A stretch of DNA of 64,000 bases, taken from Rubrivivax sp. (lineage in GTDB: Bacteria > Pseudomonadota > Gammaproteobacteria > Burkholderiales > Burkholderiaceae_C). The stretch covers positions 45,943 through 109,942 of the forward strand of contig JAUXRG010000044.1 of the NCBI GenBank assembly GCA_030681795.1. The letters are read 5' to 3'. Both the position numbers and the translations under genes were made by a program. Below are positions 16,112 to 24,735 of this stretch, in pieces. The number at the start of each line of letters is the position of its first letter. Position 1 is the first letter of the stretch. The notes under the pieces were generated by a model, which was not told the DNA's origin, did no database searches, and saw only the letters and a list, made by a program, of their open reading frames with translations.

Positions 16112-17179
16112 ATGAAGCTCTATCGCATTGCCACGATTCCCGGCGACGGCATCGGCAAGGAAGTGATTCCCGCCGGCCAGCAGGTGCTGCAGGCGCTGGC
16201 CAATTCCAGTGGCGCGTTCGGCCTCGAGTTCGAGAACTTCGGCTGGGGCGGCGACTGGTACCGCGCCCACGGCGTGATGATGCCCGCCGACGGGCTGGAC
16301 GCGCTGCGCGGCAAGGACGCCATCCTGTTCGGCTCGGCCGGCGACCCGCAGATCCCCGACCATGTCACGCTGTGGGGCCTGCGGCTGAAGATCTGCCAGG
16401 GCTTCGACCAATACGCCAACGTGAGGCCCACGCGCATCCTGCCCGGCATCGACGCGCCGCTGAAACGCTGCCGGCCACAGGACCTGGACTGGGTCATCGT
16501 GCGCGAGAACTCCGAAGGCGAATATGCCGGCGTGGGGGGCCGCGCCCACCAGGGCCACCCGATCGAGGTCGCCACCGACGTGTCGATCATGACGCGCGTG
16601 GGCGTCGAACGCATCATGCGTTTCGCTTTCCGGCTCGCCGCCGCACGGCCGCGCAAGCAGCTCACGGTGGTGACCAAGAGCAACGCGCAGCGCCATGCGA
16701 TGGTGATGTGGGACGAGATCGCCGCTCAGGTGGCGAGCGAGTTTCCGGACGTGAAGTGGGACAAGGAACTGGTGGACGCGATGACCGCGCGCATGGTCAA
16801 CCGGCCGGCCAGCATAGACACCGTGGTGGCCACGAACCTGCATGCCGATGTCCTGTCCGACCTGGCTGCGGCGCTGGCCGGCAGCCTGGGCATCGCACCC
16901 ACCGGCAATATCGACCCCGAACGCCGCTACCCGAGCATGTTCGAGCCGATCCACGGCTCGGCCTTCGACATCATGGGTCTGGGCCTGGCCAACCCGGTGG
17001 GCACCTTCTGGTCCTGCGTGATGCTGCTGCAGCACCTGGGCGAGGACGCTGCCGCCGCGCGCCTGATGGCGGCCATCGAGGCGGTCACGGCCGACACCGC
17101 ATTGCACACCCGCGACCTCGGTGGCCGCGCCACCACGGCGCAGGTGACCGCCGCGGTGTGCAGCCACTTGGGCCATTGA
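16112..17179 (+). CDS. Tartrate / D-malate dehydrogenase type enzyme (TtuC/DmlA family)
   Basis: The 355-residue product is a beta-decarboxylating dehydrogenase of the isocitrate/isopropylmalate superfamily. It starts MKLYRIATIPGDGIGKEVIP and has VRENSEGEYAGVGGRAHQG, VTKSNAQRHAMVMWDEIAAQ and the metal-binding stretch ATNLHADVLSDLAAALAGSL. The ENSEGEYAGVGG form is typical of the tartrate dehydrogenase/D-malate dehydrogenase branch rather than LeuB or Icd. It oxidises tartrate, D-malate or a related 2-hydroxy-dicarboxylate with NAD and divalent metal. ATG 16112 is preferred over the long upstream ORF. It is divergent from the hydroxyacid dehydrogenase-amidase pair and 45 bp upstream of a Bug binding protein, which probably supplies the substrate. 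Confidence 0.87.
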   Translation: MKLYRIATIPGDGIGKEVIPAGQQVLQALANSSGAFGLEFENFGWGGDWYRAHGVMMPADGLDALRGKDAILFGSAGDPQIPDHVTLWGLRLKICQGFDQYANVRPTRILPGIDAPLKRCRPQDLDWVIVRENSEGEYAGVGGRAHQGHPIEVATDVSIMTRVGVERIMRFAFRLAAARPRKQLTVVTKSNAQRHAMVMWDEIAAQVASEFPDVKWDKELVDAMTARMVNRPASIDTVVATNLHADVLSDLAAALAGSLGIAPTGNIDPERRYPSMFEPIHGSAFDIMGLGLANPVGTFWSCVMLLQHLGEDAAAARLMAAIEAVTADTALHTRDLGGRATTAQVTAAVCSHLGH

Positions 17180-17224
17180 AGGCGGCATCCGACAAGTTCA
17201 ATCCACCGACGAGGAGACACGAAC

Positions 17225-18181
17225 ATGGTGACGAGACTCATGAGAACCCTGGCGCTGGGCCTGGCCGCACTGGCCTCGCTGCCGGCAGGGGCCCAACCCT
17301 GCCCTGAGAAGAACCTGATGTACTGGCAGGCCTTCCCGCCCGGCGGCGAGAGCGACCTCTCGGCGCGCCACCAACAGGTCGTGCTGAAGAAGAAGTGCCC
17401 CGCCATCGAAACCATCATTCAGTACAAGACCGGTGCGGGGGGCGCACTGATGTGGAGCCAGATGAATGCGCTGCCGGGCGATGGCGTGAACATCGTGGGC
17501 ATCAACCTGCCGCACACCGTGCTGCAGCCGATGGAAGGTGTCGTGCAGTACAAGACCGAGGACATCACCCCGGTGTTCTGGTTCCACTACACGCCCGACA
17601 TCCTGGTCGTTCCGCAGGACAGCCCGATCAAGAATTTCGCCGATTTCGTGAAGACGGCCAAGGCCGATCCGGGCAAGCTCAACCTGGGCGGATCGGGCCT
17701 GAATTCGGCCAACCACGCGGCGCACGAGCGCATGAACAATTTCTTCGGCGTGAAGACGACCTACGTGCCGTTCAAGGGCACGGGCGACATGACCATGGCC
17801 GTGCTCGGCAGCCACGTCCACGGCGCGATGACCTACACCGCCTTCGCCATCAACCAGAAGGGCAAGGTGCGTGGCCTGGCCGTGGCGATGGACAAACGCC
17901 ACCCGCTGATGCCCGACGTGCCCACCTTCAGGGAACTCGGCATCGACTGGGTGGACGGTGCCTTCCGCGGCATCGGTGTGCCCAAGAGCACGCCGCCCGA
18001 GGCGCGCAAACGCCTGGCCGAGCTGTGGGCCGCGCTGAACGCCGACCCGGAGATGCAGCAGTTGGCCGCCAAGAGCGGTTTCGAGTTGATCAATATCGGC
18101 CCCGACCGCATGGATGCCTTCATGAAGGAGAAGATCAAGGTCTATACCGACGTGGGCAAGCAGATGGGCCTGGGCAAATAG
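17225..18181 (+). CDS. Bug-family (TctC) periplasmic substrate-binding protein
   Basis: The 318-residue precursor has a signal peptide (MVTRLMRTLALGLAALASLP, cut at GAQ) and the Bug-family fold. Characteristic parts are PFKGTGDMTMAVLGSHVHGA, MPDVPTFRELGIDW and the C-terminal helical region LWAALNADPEMQQLAAKSG. These proteins deliver carboxylates to tripartite tricarboxylate transporters, and most are orphans, greatly expanded in Burkholderiales. GAGGAG lies 10 bases before the ATG. It follows the tartrate-dehydrogenase-like gene, so tartrate, malate or another dicarboxylate is a reasonable guess for its ligand. No TctA or TctB gene is in the window. Confidence 0.9.
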   Translation: MVTRLMRTLALGLAALASLPAGAQPCPEKNLMYWQAFPPGGESDLSARHQQVVLKKKCPAIETIIQYKTGAGGALMWSQMNALPGDGVNIVGINLPHTVLQPMEGVVQYKTEDITPVFWFHYTPDILVVPQDSPIKNFADFVKTAKADPGKLNLGGSGLNSANHAAHERMNNFFGVKTTYVPFKGTGDMTMAVLGSHVHGAMTYTAFAINQKGKVRGLAVAMDKRHPLMPDVPTFRELGIDWVDGAFRGIGVPKSTPPEARKRLAELWAALNADPEMQQLAAKSGFELINIGPDRMDAFMKEKIKVYTDVGKQMGLGK

Positions 18182-18221
18182 TCCATGTTTGACCTGCCGG
18201 GCGGGCCAGTTTCTCGCTCGC

Positions 18222-19805
18222 CTACATCTGTTTGAAGCGCGGTCCCTCACCGCCTTCAGGCGGGGTCCAGAGAATGTTTTCATGCGGGCACTTGACCTGG
18301 CATGAGCAGTCGTGCATGCAGTTCGACGGGCTCAATATGATTTCGTCGCCCTTGACTCGATAAACCTCACCCGGGCAGAAGAACGTGCAGGGTGCGCCGT
18401 ACAGCCTGGTGCACTCTATGCACAACTTGCTGTCGATGATCTTGATGTGGCTGGGTTCGTCTTCGCGATGGGCGGCGCCCGACAGACTGACAAACTGCGC
18501 GCGGTCCATTCCGGGTTGAACTTCCCGCTCCAGCCGCGCACCCTTTTCAATAGCCAGGTTGTCCCGTTCGATACTGACCCGGCTCGGCAGAAGCTGCTGG
18601 AATCGTGAGATCAAGGCGCCTGGAAACAGGCCGAACTTGAACACCTGGCGGAAGTTCCGGGCGCGGAAGAGATCCCGGAAAATCCCGCGCTCTTTCAGTT
18701 TTGTCTTGTAGTGCGCGAGCCCGGCGCGCGAGTAGTCCCCGCTGGGCAGCGCATCCATGAGTGCGTCGGCGGCGCAGATTCCAGAAAATATCGCGTAGTG
18801 AATGCCCTTGATCTTCTGCATATTCACGAAACCGGCGGCATCGCCCAGCACCATGGCCCCGTCGGTACAAAGCCCTGGCAACGAATAGTAGCCGCCCTCC
18901 GGGATGGTCTTGACACCGGAGATCAAAACCTGGCCGTCTTTCAGAAGTTCATGAATGAACGGTTGTGACTTGAAGGCTTCGAGCTCTTGCTGGGGGTTGA
19001 GGTCTTGATACTTCCAATCCAGCCCGAGAATGAGTCCCACGGCGACCACGTCGTTGCCCATGCTGTAGAGAAACCCGCCTCCGAAAACATCGCTGCGGTT
19101 GGGATAGCCTATGGTATGAATCGTTCGATTGTTTCCGAAGGTATTATTCGGAGGGAGCTTTATGAGCTGCTTGACCCCAAGTGAATAGACCTGCGGGTTC
19201 TTGCCCTTGCCAATGATCTCTATCAGTTGGCGCGAAGCCACGCCACGGGCGCCGTCTGCCAAAAGGGTGACGCTGGCGCGCAGCTCTTCCCCGGGCAGGA
19301 AGTTGGACTTCGGTGTGGCGTGCGTATCGAGCCCCTGATCCACCAGCTTCACACCCAGGACTTTGCCGTTTTCATGGAGCAGTGCGCCTACGGAAAATCC
19401 GGTGCAGATCTCGACGCCCTCCTTTTCAGCCAGTTTTCCGAGCCATTCAACCATCCGACCCAGCGAAACCGTATAGTCGTTGAGATGGCAAAGATCCCGT
19501 GGAATGAAAACAGGTGGTATTTTGAAGGCGCGGCGCCCGCTCAAATAGTAAAGCTCATCGCGTTCCACCTTCACCAGGCTTTTGACGAAGGCGTCATCGG
19601 ACTCTCGCCAGCCAGGAACGAGTTCGTCAAGGCAAGCCGGCTCGAAGACTGCCCCGGAGAGGGTGTGATAACCGAGCGTCGGCGCCTTTTCGACCACCAC
19701 GACCGAATCATTCCGCCCCATCTCTTTCAATTTACGCTTCAGGCGCAGTGCCGCGGCAAGGCCCGCGGGGCCTGCTCCCACAATCAAAAAATCGATCGAA
19801 CTCAT
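18222..19805 (-). CDS. Electron transfer flavoprotein-ubiquinone oxidoreductase
   Basis: This 527-residue membrane-associated FAD/[4Fe-4S] protein passes electrons from reduced ETF to ubiquinone. It has the N-terminal FAD site DFLIVGAGPAGLAAALRLKR, then LADGARGVASRQLIE and the C-terminal ending WTPPEGGEGPRFKQM typical of ETFDH. The ferredoxin-like tail has two cysteine groups, LCIECTRLYGAPCTFFCPGE and NCMHDCSCQVKCPHEN, more cysteines than the four of the mitochondrial type and reminiscent of FixX. Its ATG overlaps the stop of the EtfBA fusion gene (ATGA), so the two are co-translated. The region is AT-richer than the neighbours (29 of 60 G+C at 19081-19140), which suggests transfer. Confidence 0.93.
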   Translation of the reverse strand: MSSIDFLIVGAGPAGLAAALRLKRKLKEMGRNDSVVVVEKAPTLGYHTLSGAVFEPACLDELVPGWRESDDAFVKSLVKVERDELYYLSGRRAFKIPPVFIPRDLCHLNDYTVSLGRMVEWLGKLAEKEGVEICTGFSVGALLHENGKVLGVKLVDQGLDTHATPKSNFLPGEELRASVTLLADGARGVASRQLIEIIGKGKNPQVYSLGVKQLIKLPPNNTFGNNRTIHTIGYPNRSDVFGGGFLYSMGNDVVAVGLILGLDWKYQDLNPQQELEAFKSQPFIHELLKDGQVLISGVKTIPEGGYYSLPGLCTDGAMVLGDAAGFVNMQKIKGIHYAIFSGICAADALMDALPSGDYSRAGLAHYKTKLKERGIFRDLFRARNFRQVFKFGLFPGALISRFQQLLPSRVSIERDNLAIEKGARLEREVQPGMDRAQFVSLSGAAHREDEPSHIKIIDSKLCIECTRLYGAPCTFFCPGEVYRVKGDEIILSPSNCMHDCSCQVKCPHENILWTPPEGGEGPRFKQM

Positions 19806-21718
19806 TGATTTTTTCTCGCTTCAATCAGACCCACCAGCTCTGGCACAATGGTTTCGTAGTCGCCAACCATGCCGAGATCGGCGTAGTCGAATATACGTGC
19901 CTTCGGATCCTTGTTGATGGCGATGACCACTTCCGAGTTCTGCATTCCGGAGAGGTGCTGCACGGCGCCCGAGATACCAACGGCGATATACATTCGCGGC
20001 TGCACGGTCTGCCCGGTCTGGCCCACCTGGGACTCATGCCCGGCCATTCCCTCCTCGACTGCGGCACGCGACGCGCCCACGTCCACGCGCGCCGACAGCA
20101 CGGTCTGTAACGCCGAGGCCAGGCCCCTCACATGACGGTCGTAATTTGCCTTGCTCCCCAGCGCCCGCCCGCCGGAGACCAGGATCTGCGCGTCGGTGAG
20201 CTTGGTTTTTTCTGGAATGGGCTCACTCGATAGCACCTGCGTGCGAATATCTTTCGCCTCGATTTCGATCGGCTGGGAAACCACGACGCCTTCGCGTGAG
20301 GGATCCGGAATCTCCGCTTTCATGACGCCCGGACGCACAGAGGCCATCTGAATCTGCGAATCCCGCGTCATGATGGTGGCCATGATATTTCCGCCCAGCG
20401 CCGGCCGGGTTTGCTTGAGCGCCGCAGTGACCGAGATGTTTCCTTTGTGAATATCGTCGATGTCCAGCTTGGTGCAATCGGCAGTCAACCCGGCATTGCT
20501 GTGGTACGCGACCCGTGGGGCCAGCTCTCGGCCCAGCGGCGTGGCGCCGAAAAGCACGATCTGCGGTTTCTCGCGCTCCACCCACGCGCAAACCGCCTTC
20601 TTGTACGGCATGGGAAGAAACCGCGCCAGAGCCGGGTGCTCGGTGAGGTAAACCTTGTCGGCCCCCTGCGCAATCAGTGTGGGGGCGAGTCCCGCCACCT
20701 GATGCCCCACAAGCACGGCTCCGACCTTCTGGTTCAATGAATCGGCGAGCTCGCGGGCCTTGCTGATGAGTTCCAGGGAGACAGATTCGATCTTTCCATG
20801 GGTCTGCTCCACATAGACCCACACCTCGCCGGTGTACGTGGGAGTCTTCCCGTCCACGGAGTAGGGTTCGGCTTCCACCACGGCGCTGCGGGTGGGCGGG
20901 TTTCGGTACAAGGACTCGATCTGCTGCAGCATTTCATCGACCGTCTTCGGAAAGACGCAGCGTTTTTGCTGGTCCTCGCTGGGCGAGAAAATTCTAAATA
21001 CCTGCGTTCGCGATCCCTTCGCGCCGATGTGCGCCGGGTCGGTCTTCAACGCGGCCGCATTCCATTCGCTGATCTTGTGTGTACGCGCATCCCTCGCGCG
21101 GTGAAAGGATCGGTACAAGGGTTCGGTACAGGCCGTGGCGGTCAGCAACACCGGATAAACAAGTGGGGAAACGCTTTCGACGCCCCCCGGGCCTATGCGT
21201 TTTACGATCAGACGCTGGGCACCTTCGAGTTCCTTGTACTCAAAGGACTGCACATACGAAATGTGTTCAATATTCAGTTCCTCTGCAATCTGCCCCGGAA
21301 CCTGAGCGGTATCCCCGTCGACAGATTGCATCCCTGAAAGAATAATGTAATCCTGTGACTTCAATACTTCCTGCTCAATCTTTCGAATCGCCTGGGCCAA
21401 TGTATACGCCGTGGCGATCGTGTCGGCACCTGAAAACGCGACATCGGTGAGCAGCACGCCTTCGTCCGCGCCTCGAGACATGGCGTCGAGCAAGACTTCC
21501 CGGGCTTGAGGGGGCCCCATGCTCAGAGCGATGATTCTCGCCTGCGGATCGGCAAGCTGCTCTTTCATGCGGTAGGCCAAAGTCAGGGCATGCAAGTCCA
21601 ATGGGTTGAGCACATTGTCGAGCAACGCTCTCTTCAAGGTTCCTTTCTTGCGATCCCAGGCGGTTTCAGGAATTCGGGAAACATCAGGCACCTGTTTGAC
21701 TAAAACGATTAAATGCAT
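19802..21718 (-). CDS. EtfB-EtfA fusion: electron transfer flavoprotein in one chain
   Basis: The 638-residue product is a complete ETF beta subunit (about residues 1-265) joined in frame to a complete alpha subunit (about 285-638). The beta part has MHLIVLVKQVPDVS, SMGPPQAREVLLDAMSRGAD, AFSGADTIATAYTLAQAI and the nucleotide site SVDGDTAQVPGQIAEELN. The alpha part has EVWVYVEQTHGKIESVSLEL, NAGLTADCTKLDID, QMASVRPGVMKAE and the FAD site GASRAAVEEGMAGHESQVGQ to GISGAVQHLSGM. The MGPPQA/GADT and GLTADCT/MASVRPGVM strings are those I associate with bifurcating-type ETFs rather than the mitochondrial type. The start ATG 21718 has GGA 12 bases upstream. No acyl-CoA dehydrogenase is adjacent, so the donor is unknown. 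Confidence 0.92.
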   Translation of the reverse strand: MHLIVLVKQVPDVSRIPETAWDRKKGTLKRALLDNVLNPLDLHALTLAYRMKEQLADPQARIIALSMGPPQAREVLLDAMSRGADEGVLLTDVAFSGADTIATAYTLAQAIRKIEQEVLKSQDYIILSGMQSVDGDTAQVPGQIAEELNIEHISYVQSFEYKELEGAQRLIVKRIGPGGVESVSPLVYPVLLTATACTEPLYRSFHRARDARTHKISEWNAAALKTDPAHIGAKGSRTQVFRIFSPSEDQQKRCVFPKTVDEMLQQIESLYRNPPTRSAVVEAEPYSVDGKTPTYTGEVWVYVEQTHGKIESVSLELISKARELADSLNQKVGAVLVGHQVAGLAPTLIAQGADKVYLTEHPALARFLPMPYKKAVCAWVEREKPQIVLFGATPLGRELAPRVAYHSNAGLTADCTKLDIDDIHKGNISVTAALKQTRPALGGNIMATIMTRDSQIQMASVRPGVMKAEIPDPSREGVVVSQPIEIEAKDIRTQVLSSEPIPEKTKLTDAQILVSGGRALGSKANYDRHVRGLASALQTVLSARVDVGASRAAVEEGMAGHESQVGQTGQTVQPRMYIAVGISGAVQHLSGMQNSEVVIAINKDPKARIFDYADLGMVGDYETIVPELVGLIEARKNQ

Positions 21719-21735
21719 TGAGGTTGTTCCATAAA

Positions 21736-21749
21736 ATGATCCAGATCAC
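21736..21749. promoter_or_regulatory. FNR/CRP-like box upstream of etfBA
   Basis: ATGATCCAGATCAC contains TGAT-N4-ATCA, the core of FNR/ANR/DNR sites (TTGAT-N4-ATCAA), with the outermost bases mismatched. It lies only about 20 bases upstream of the etfBA start, so it could act as a repressor site or belong to a promoter I cannot place. Confidence 0.35.
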
Positions 21750-21763
21750 CTCCATTGGGCAAT

Positions 21764-21835
21764 CTTTCCTCGCGCCGCCGGCAGTTTACGAGGAAAGAGC
21801 CGACATAGGCCGCTGACCCTGACCGATTAGTCAGG
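21764..21835. repeat. Two inverted repeats between etfBA and the small membrane gene
   Basis: CTTTCCTCG (21764-21772) and CGAGGAAAG (21789-21797) are a perfect 9-bp inverted repeat. CCTGAC (21818-21823) and GTCAGG (21830-21835) form a second hairpin. The second lies about 85 bp beyond the stop of the minus-strand small gene and could end its transcript. The first could be an operator or a terminator. No T-runs are seen. Confidence 0.4.
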
Positions 21836-21919
21836 TTTGCCGAATTCCAATGCGGTGCGCGGTGGCCCTGGGCGGACCAGCGAGGGCGTGGCCGCAGCGT
21901 CTATGAGCGCGACTCGGGG

Positions 21920-22255
21920 TCAGTGGCTCTCTGGCTCGGCCAGCGGCGCCAGGGACACCATGGGGCGCGTCTCGATCCAGGCACGGCTGGAGGAGGGTGG
22001 CGCGGGCTCCCGCGGGCCGCTGACCATTCGATCCAGGGTGGCGCCGAGTGTGGAGACGCGCGCGTGGCGATCGCCCGCGGGTACCTCGGGGAGCGCGTCC
22101 AGGTCGACGTCGACGCTCGTTGCCCGCGGCGAGCCGGGCCAGGGCGGGGGTGGCGGGCGCGAGCCTTGTCGCCACTGCTCCCAGCAGACGATGAAGACGG
22201 CGAGCGCCAGCAGCGCGCCGCCGGTCCAGGCGAGTATTTGGAGGAGACCGAGCAT
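21920..22255 (-). CDS. Small single-pass membrane protein, unknown
   Basis: The 111-residue product has one N-terminal membrane helix ([28 protein letters not shown]), then a proline-rich linker (RPPPPPWPG) and an acidic then neutral cytosolic or periplasmic tail ([15 protein letters not shown]). I recognise no domain. The hydrophobic start followed by polar sequence makes it more credible than the overlapping longer minus-strand ORF (21901..23940), which runs antisense to ygiQ. It is divergent from ygiQ. A role is not predictable. Confidence 0.55.
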   Translation of the reverse strand: MLGLLQILAWTGGALLALAVFIVCWEQWRQGSRPPPPPWPGSPRATSVDVDLDALPEVPAGDRHARVSTLGATLDRMVSGPREPAPPSSSRAWIETRPMVSLAPLAEPESH

Positions 22256-22401
22256 GGCTGGTTATCGGTCGCCGCGGGGGGCGCTTGAGCGCAGCAGGTC
22301 GCCCCAGGCATGCCCCCGCAGCGGCTACGGCCCGGCCCCAGGGCCGACAATCGCGTCTTCGCCTCCTCCTGGCCGCCCTCGCCGGCCGCACCGCCCCCAA
22401 C

Positions 22402-24735
22402 GTGCCAGCCCTCGCCCCCCACCCGAAGCGCGCCGAACCAGGCGCCCCGGCCAAGCCGATCACCAGCTACCGCCCGTTCTGGGCCAAGCGCCTGGGCACG
22501 GCGCCGTTCCTGCCCATGAGCCGCGCCGAAATGGAGGCGCTGGGCTGGGACAGTTGCGACATCGTCATCGTCACCGGCGATGCGTATGTCGACCACCCCA
22601 GCTTCGGCATGGCCGTGATCGGCCGCGTGCTCGAGGCGCAGGGCTTTCGCGTCGGCATCATCGCCCAGCCCGACTGGCACAGCGCAGATGCCTTCAGGGC
22701 TCTCGGCAAGCCGAACCTGTTCTTCGGCGTCGCCGCCGGGAATATGGATTCGATGATCAACCGCTACACCGCCGACCGCAAGATCCGCAGCGACGACGCC
22801 TACACGCCGGGCGGTGAAGGGGGCGGGCGCCCCGACCGCGCCACGCTGGTCTACACCCAGCGCTGCAAGGAGGCCTGGAGCGACGTGCCGGTGGTCATCG
22901 GTGGCATCGAGGCTTCCCTGCGACGCATCGCCCATTACGACTACTGGCAGGACAAGGTGCGCCGCAGCATCCTCGTCGACAGCAAGGCCGACCTGCTGCT
23001 CTACGGCAATGCCGAGCGCGCCATCATCGAAGTGGCGCACCGGCTGGCCGCGCGCAAGCCCATCGAGACGATCACCGACGTGCGCGGCACCGCCTTCATG
23101 GTGAAAAGCGCGCCGGGCCTGGCGCCGCAGGGCTTCATGGAGATCGACAGCACCGAGGTCGACCGCCCGGGCCGCATCGACGAGCACATCAGCCCCTACC
23201 TGACGACCAGCGAGGCCGCGGCCTCGGTGGGCGAGAGCTGCGCCAGGGACGAAGGCCGCGGCGAGGTGCTGCCGGCGGTGGCGACGGTCGCGCTTCCCGT
23301 CAGCCGCAAGTCGGGCGCGCTGACGATGCCGCCGCGCGACAAGACCGTGCTGCGCCTGCCCGCCTACGAGCAGGTGAAGAGCGACGCCGTGCTCTACGCC
23401 CACGCCAACCGCGTGCTGCACCTGGAGACCAACCCCGGCAATGCGCGCGCGATGGTGCAGCGGCATGGCACCGGCGCCGCTGCGCGCGACCTGTGGATCA
23501 CGCCGCCGCCGATTCCGCTGACCACGGCCGAGATGGACGCGGTCTTCGACCTGCCCTATGCGCGTAGCCCGCACCCGAGTTACGCCGACGGCAGCGGCAG
23601 CTTCGATGCCGCCACCAAGATCCCCGCGTGGGAGATGATCCGCTTCAGCGTCAATATCATGCGCGGCTGCTTCGGCGGCTGCACCTTCTGCAGCATCACC
23701 GAGCACGAAGGCCGCATCATCCAGAGCCGCAGCGAAGACTCGGTGATCCGCGAGATCGAGGAGATCCGCGACAAGGTCAAGGGCTTCACCGGCGTCATCA
23801 GCGACCTCGGCGGCCCCACGGCCAACATGTGGCGCATCGGCTGCAAGAGCCACGAGATCGAAGCCGCCTGCCGCAAGCCGAGCTGCGTCTACCCCGGCAT
23901 CTGCCCCAACCTGAATACCGACCACGGGCCGCTGGTCCACATGTACCGGCGCGCGCGCGCGCTGCGTGGCGTCAAGAAGATCCTCATCGGTTCCGGCCTG
24001 CGCTACGACCTGGCGGTGCAGTCACCCGAGTACGTGAAGGAACTGGTCACCCATCACGTCGGCGGTTATCTGAAGATCGCGCCGGAGCACACCGAAGGTG
24101 GCCCGCTGTCGAAGATGATGAAGCCGGGCATCGGCAGCTACGACCGCTTCAAGCAGATGTTCGAGAAGTTCAGCGCCGAGGCGGGCAAGAAGCAGTACCT
24201 CATCCCTTACTTCATCGCCGCCCACCCGGGCACGAGCGACGAAGACATGATGAACTTGGCGATCTGGCTGAAGCGCAACGGCTTCAAGGCCGACCAGGTG
24301 CAGACCTTCTATCCGTCACCGATGGCCACCGCCACGGCGATGTACCACACCGATCTCAACCCGCTCAAGGGCATCAGCCGCGACCCGGCGCGGGCAGAGA
24401 AGGTGGATATCGTGCGCGGCGAGAAGCGCCGGCGCCTGCACAAGGCCTTCCTGCGCTGGCACGACCCGAACAACTGGCCGCTGCTGCGCGAGGCGCTCAA
24501 ATCCATGGGCCGGGCCGACCTCATCGGCAACGGCAAGCACCAGCTCATTCCCAGCTTCCAGCCGCTGACCGATGGCGGCTACACCAGCGCCCGGCGCAAG
24601 AATTCCACCGCACCGGCCGGGCGTGCACAACCCAGCCCGGGCGTCGCCCTCACCCAGCACACCGGGCTGCCGCCGCGCGCCGGCGTGGAGTCGTCGGCCA
24701 CCAGCCCTAGACGCCGGCGGCCGCCAGCGCGCTGA
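22402..24735 (+). CDS. ygiQ: YgiQ family radical SAM protein
   Basis: The 777-residue protein is a YgiQ radical SAM enzyme of unknown reaction. It has the N-terminal B12-binding-like part ([40 protein letters not shown]), the cluster motif [19 protein letters not shown] (CxxxCxxC) and a long C-terminal domain ([20 protein letters not shown]). The track starts it at a TTG (22285), but the extra residues look non-coding. GTG 22402 gives a short lead into [20 protein letters not shown], as in relatives, so I prefer it; the true start is uncertain. Its 3' end overlaps the convergent aminotransferase gene by 29 bp. Confidence 0.9.
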   Translation: MPALAPHPKRAEPGAPAKPITSYRPFWAKRLGTAPFLPMSRAEMEALGWDSCDIVIVTGDAYVDHPSFGMAVIGRVLEAQGFRVGIIAQPDWHSADAFRALGKPNLFFGVAAGNMDSMINRYTADRKIRSDDAYTPGGEGGGRPDRATLVYTQRCKEAWSDVPVVIGGIEASLRRIAHYDYWQDKVRRSILVDSKADLLLYGNAERAIIEVAHRLAARKPIETITDVRGTAFMVKSAPGLAPQGFMEIDSTEVDRPGRIDEHISPYLTTSEAAASVGESCARDEGRGEVLPAVATVALPVSRKSGALTMPPRDKTVLRLPAYEQVKSDAVLYAHANRVLHLETNPGNARAMVQRHGTGAAARDLWITPPPIPLTTAEMDAVFDLPYARSPHPSYADGSGSFDAATKIPAWEMIRFSVNIMRGCFGGCTFCSITEHEGRIIQSRSEDSVIREIEEIRDKVKGFTGVISDLGGPTANMWRIGCKSHEIEAACRKPSCVYPGICPNLNTDHGPLVHMYRRARALRGVKKILIGSGLRYDLAVQSPEYVKELVTHHVGGYLKIAPEHTEGGPLSKMMKPGIGSYDRFKQMFEKFSAEAGKKQYLIPYFIAAHPGTSDEDMMNLAIWLKRNGFKADQVQTFYPSPMATATAMYHTDLNPLKGISRDPARAEKVDIVRGEKRRRLHKAFLRWHDPNNWPLLREALKSMGRADLIGNGKHQLIPSFQPLTDGGYTSARRKNSTAPAGRAQPSPGVALTQHTGLPPRAGVESSATSPRRRRPPAR

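Noticed and set aside
21901-23940. 679-codon minus ORF opposite ygiQ
   Set aside because: Shadow of ygiQ; only the different-frame 111-codon ORF with a clean membrane helix looks real.
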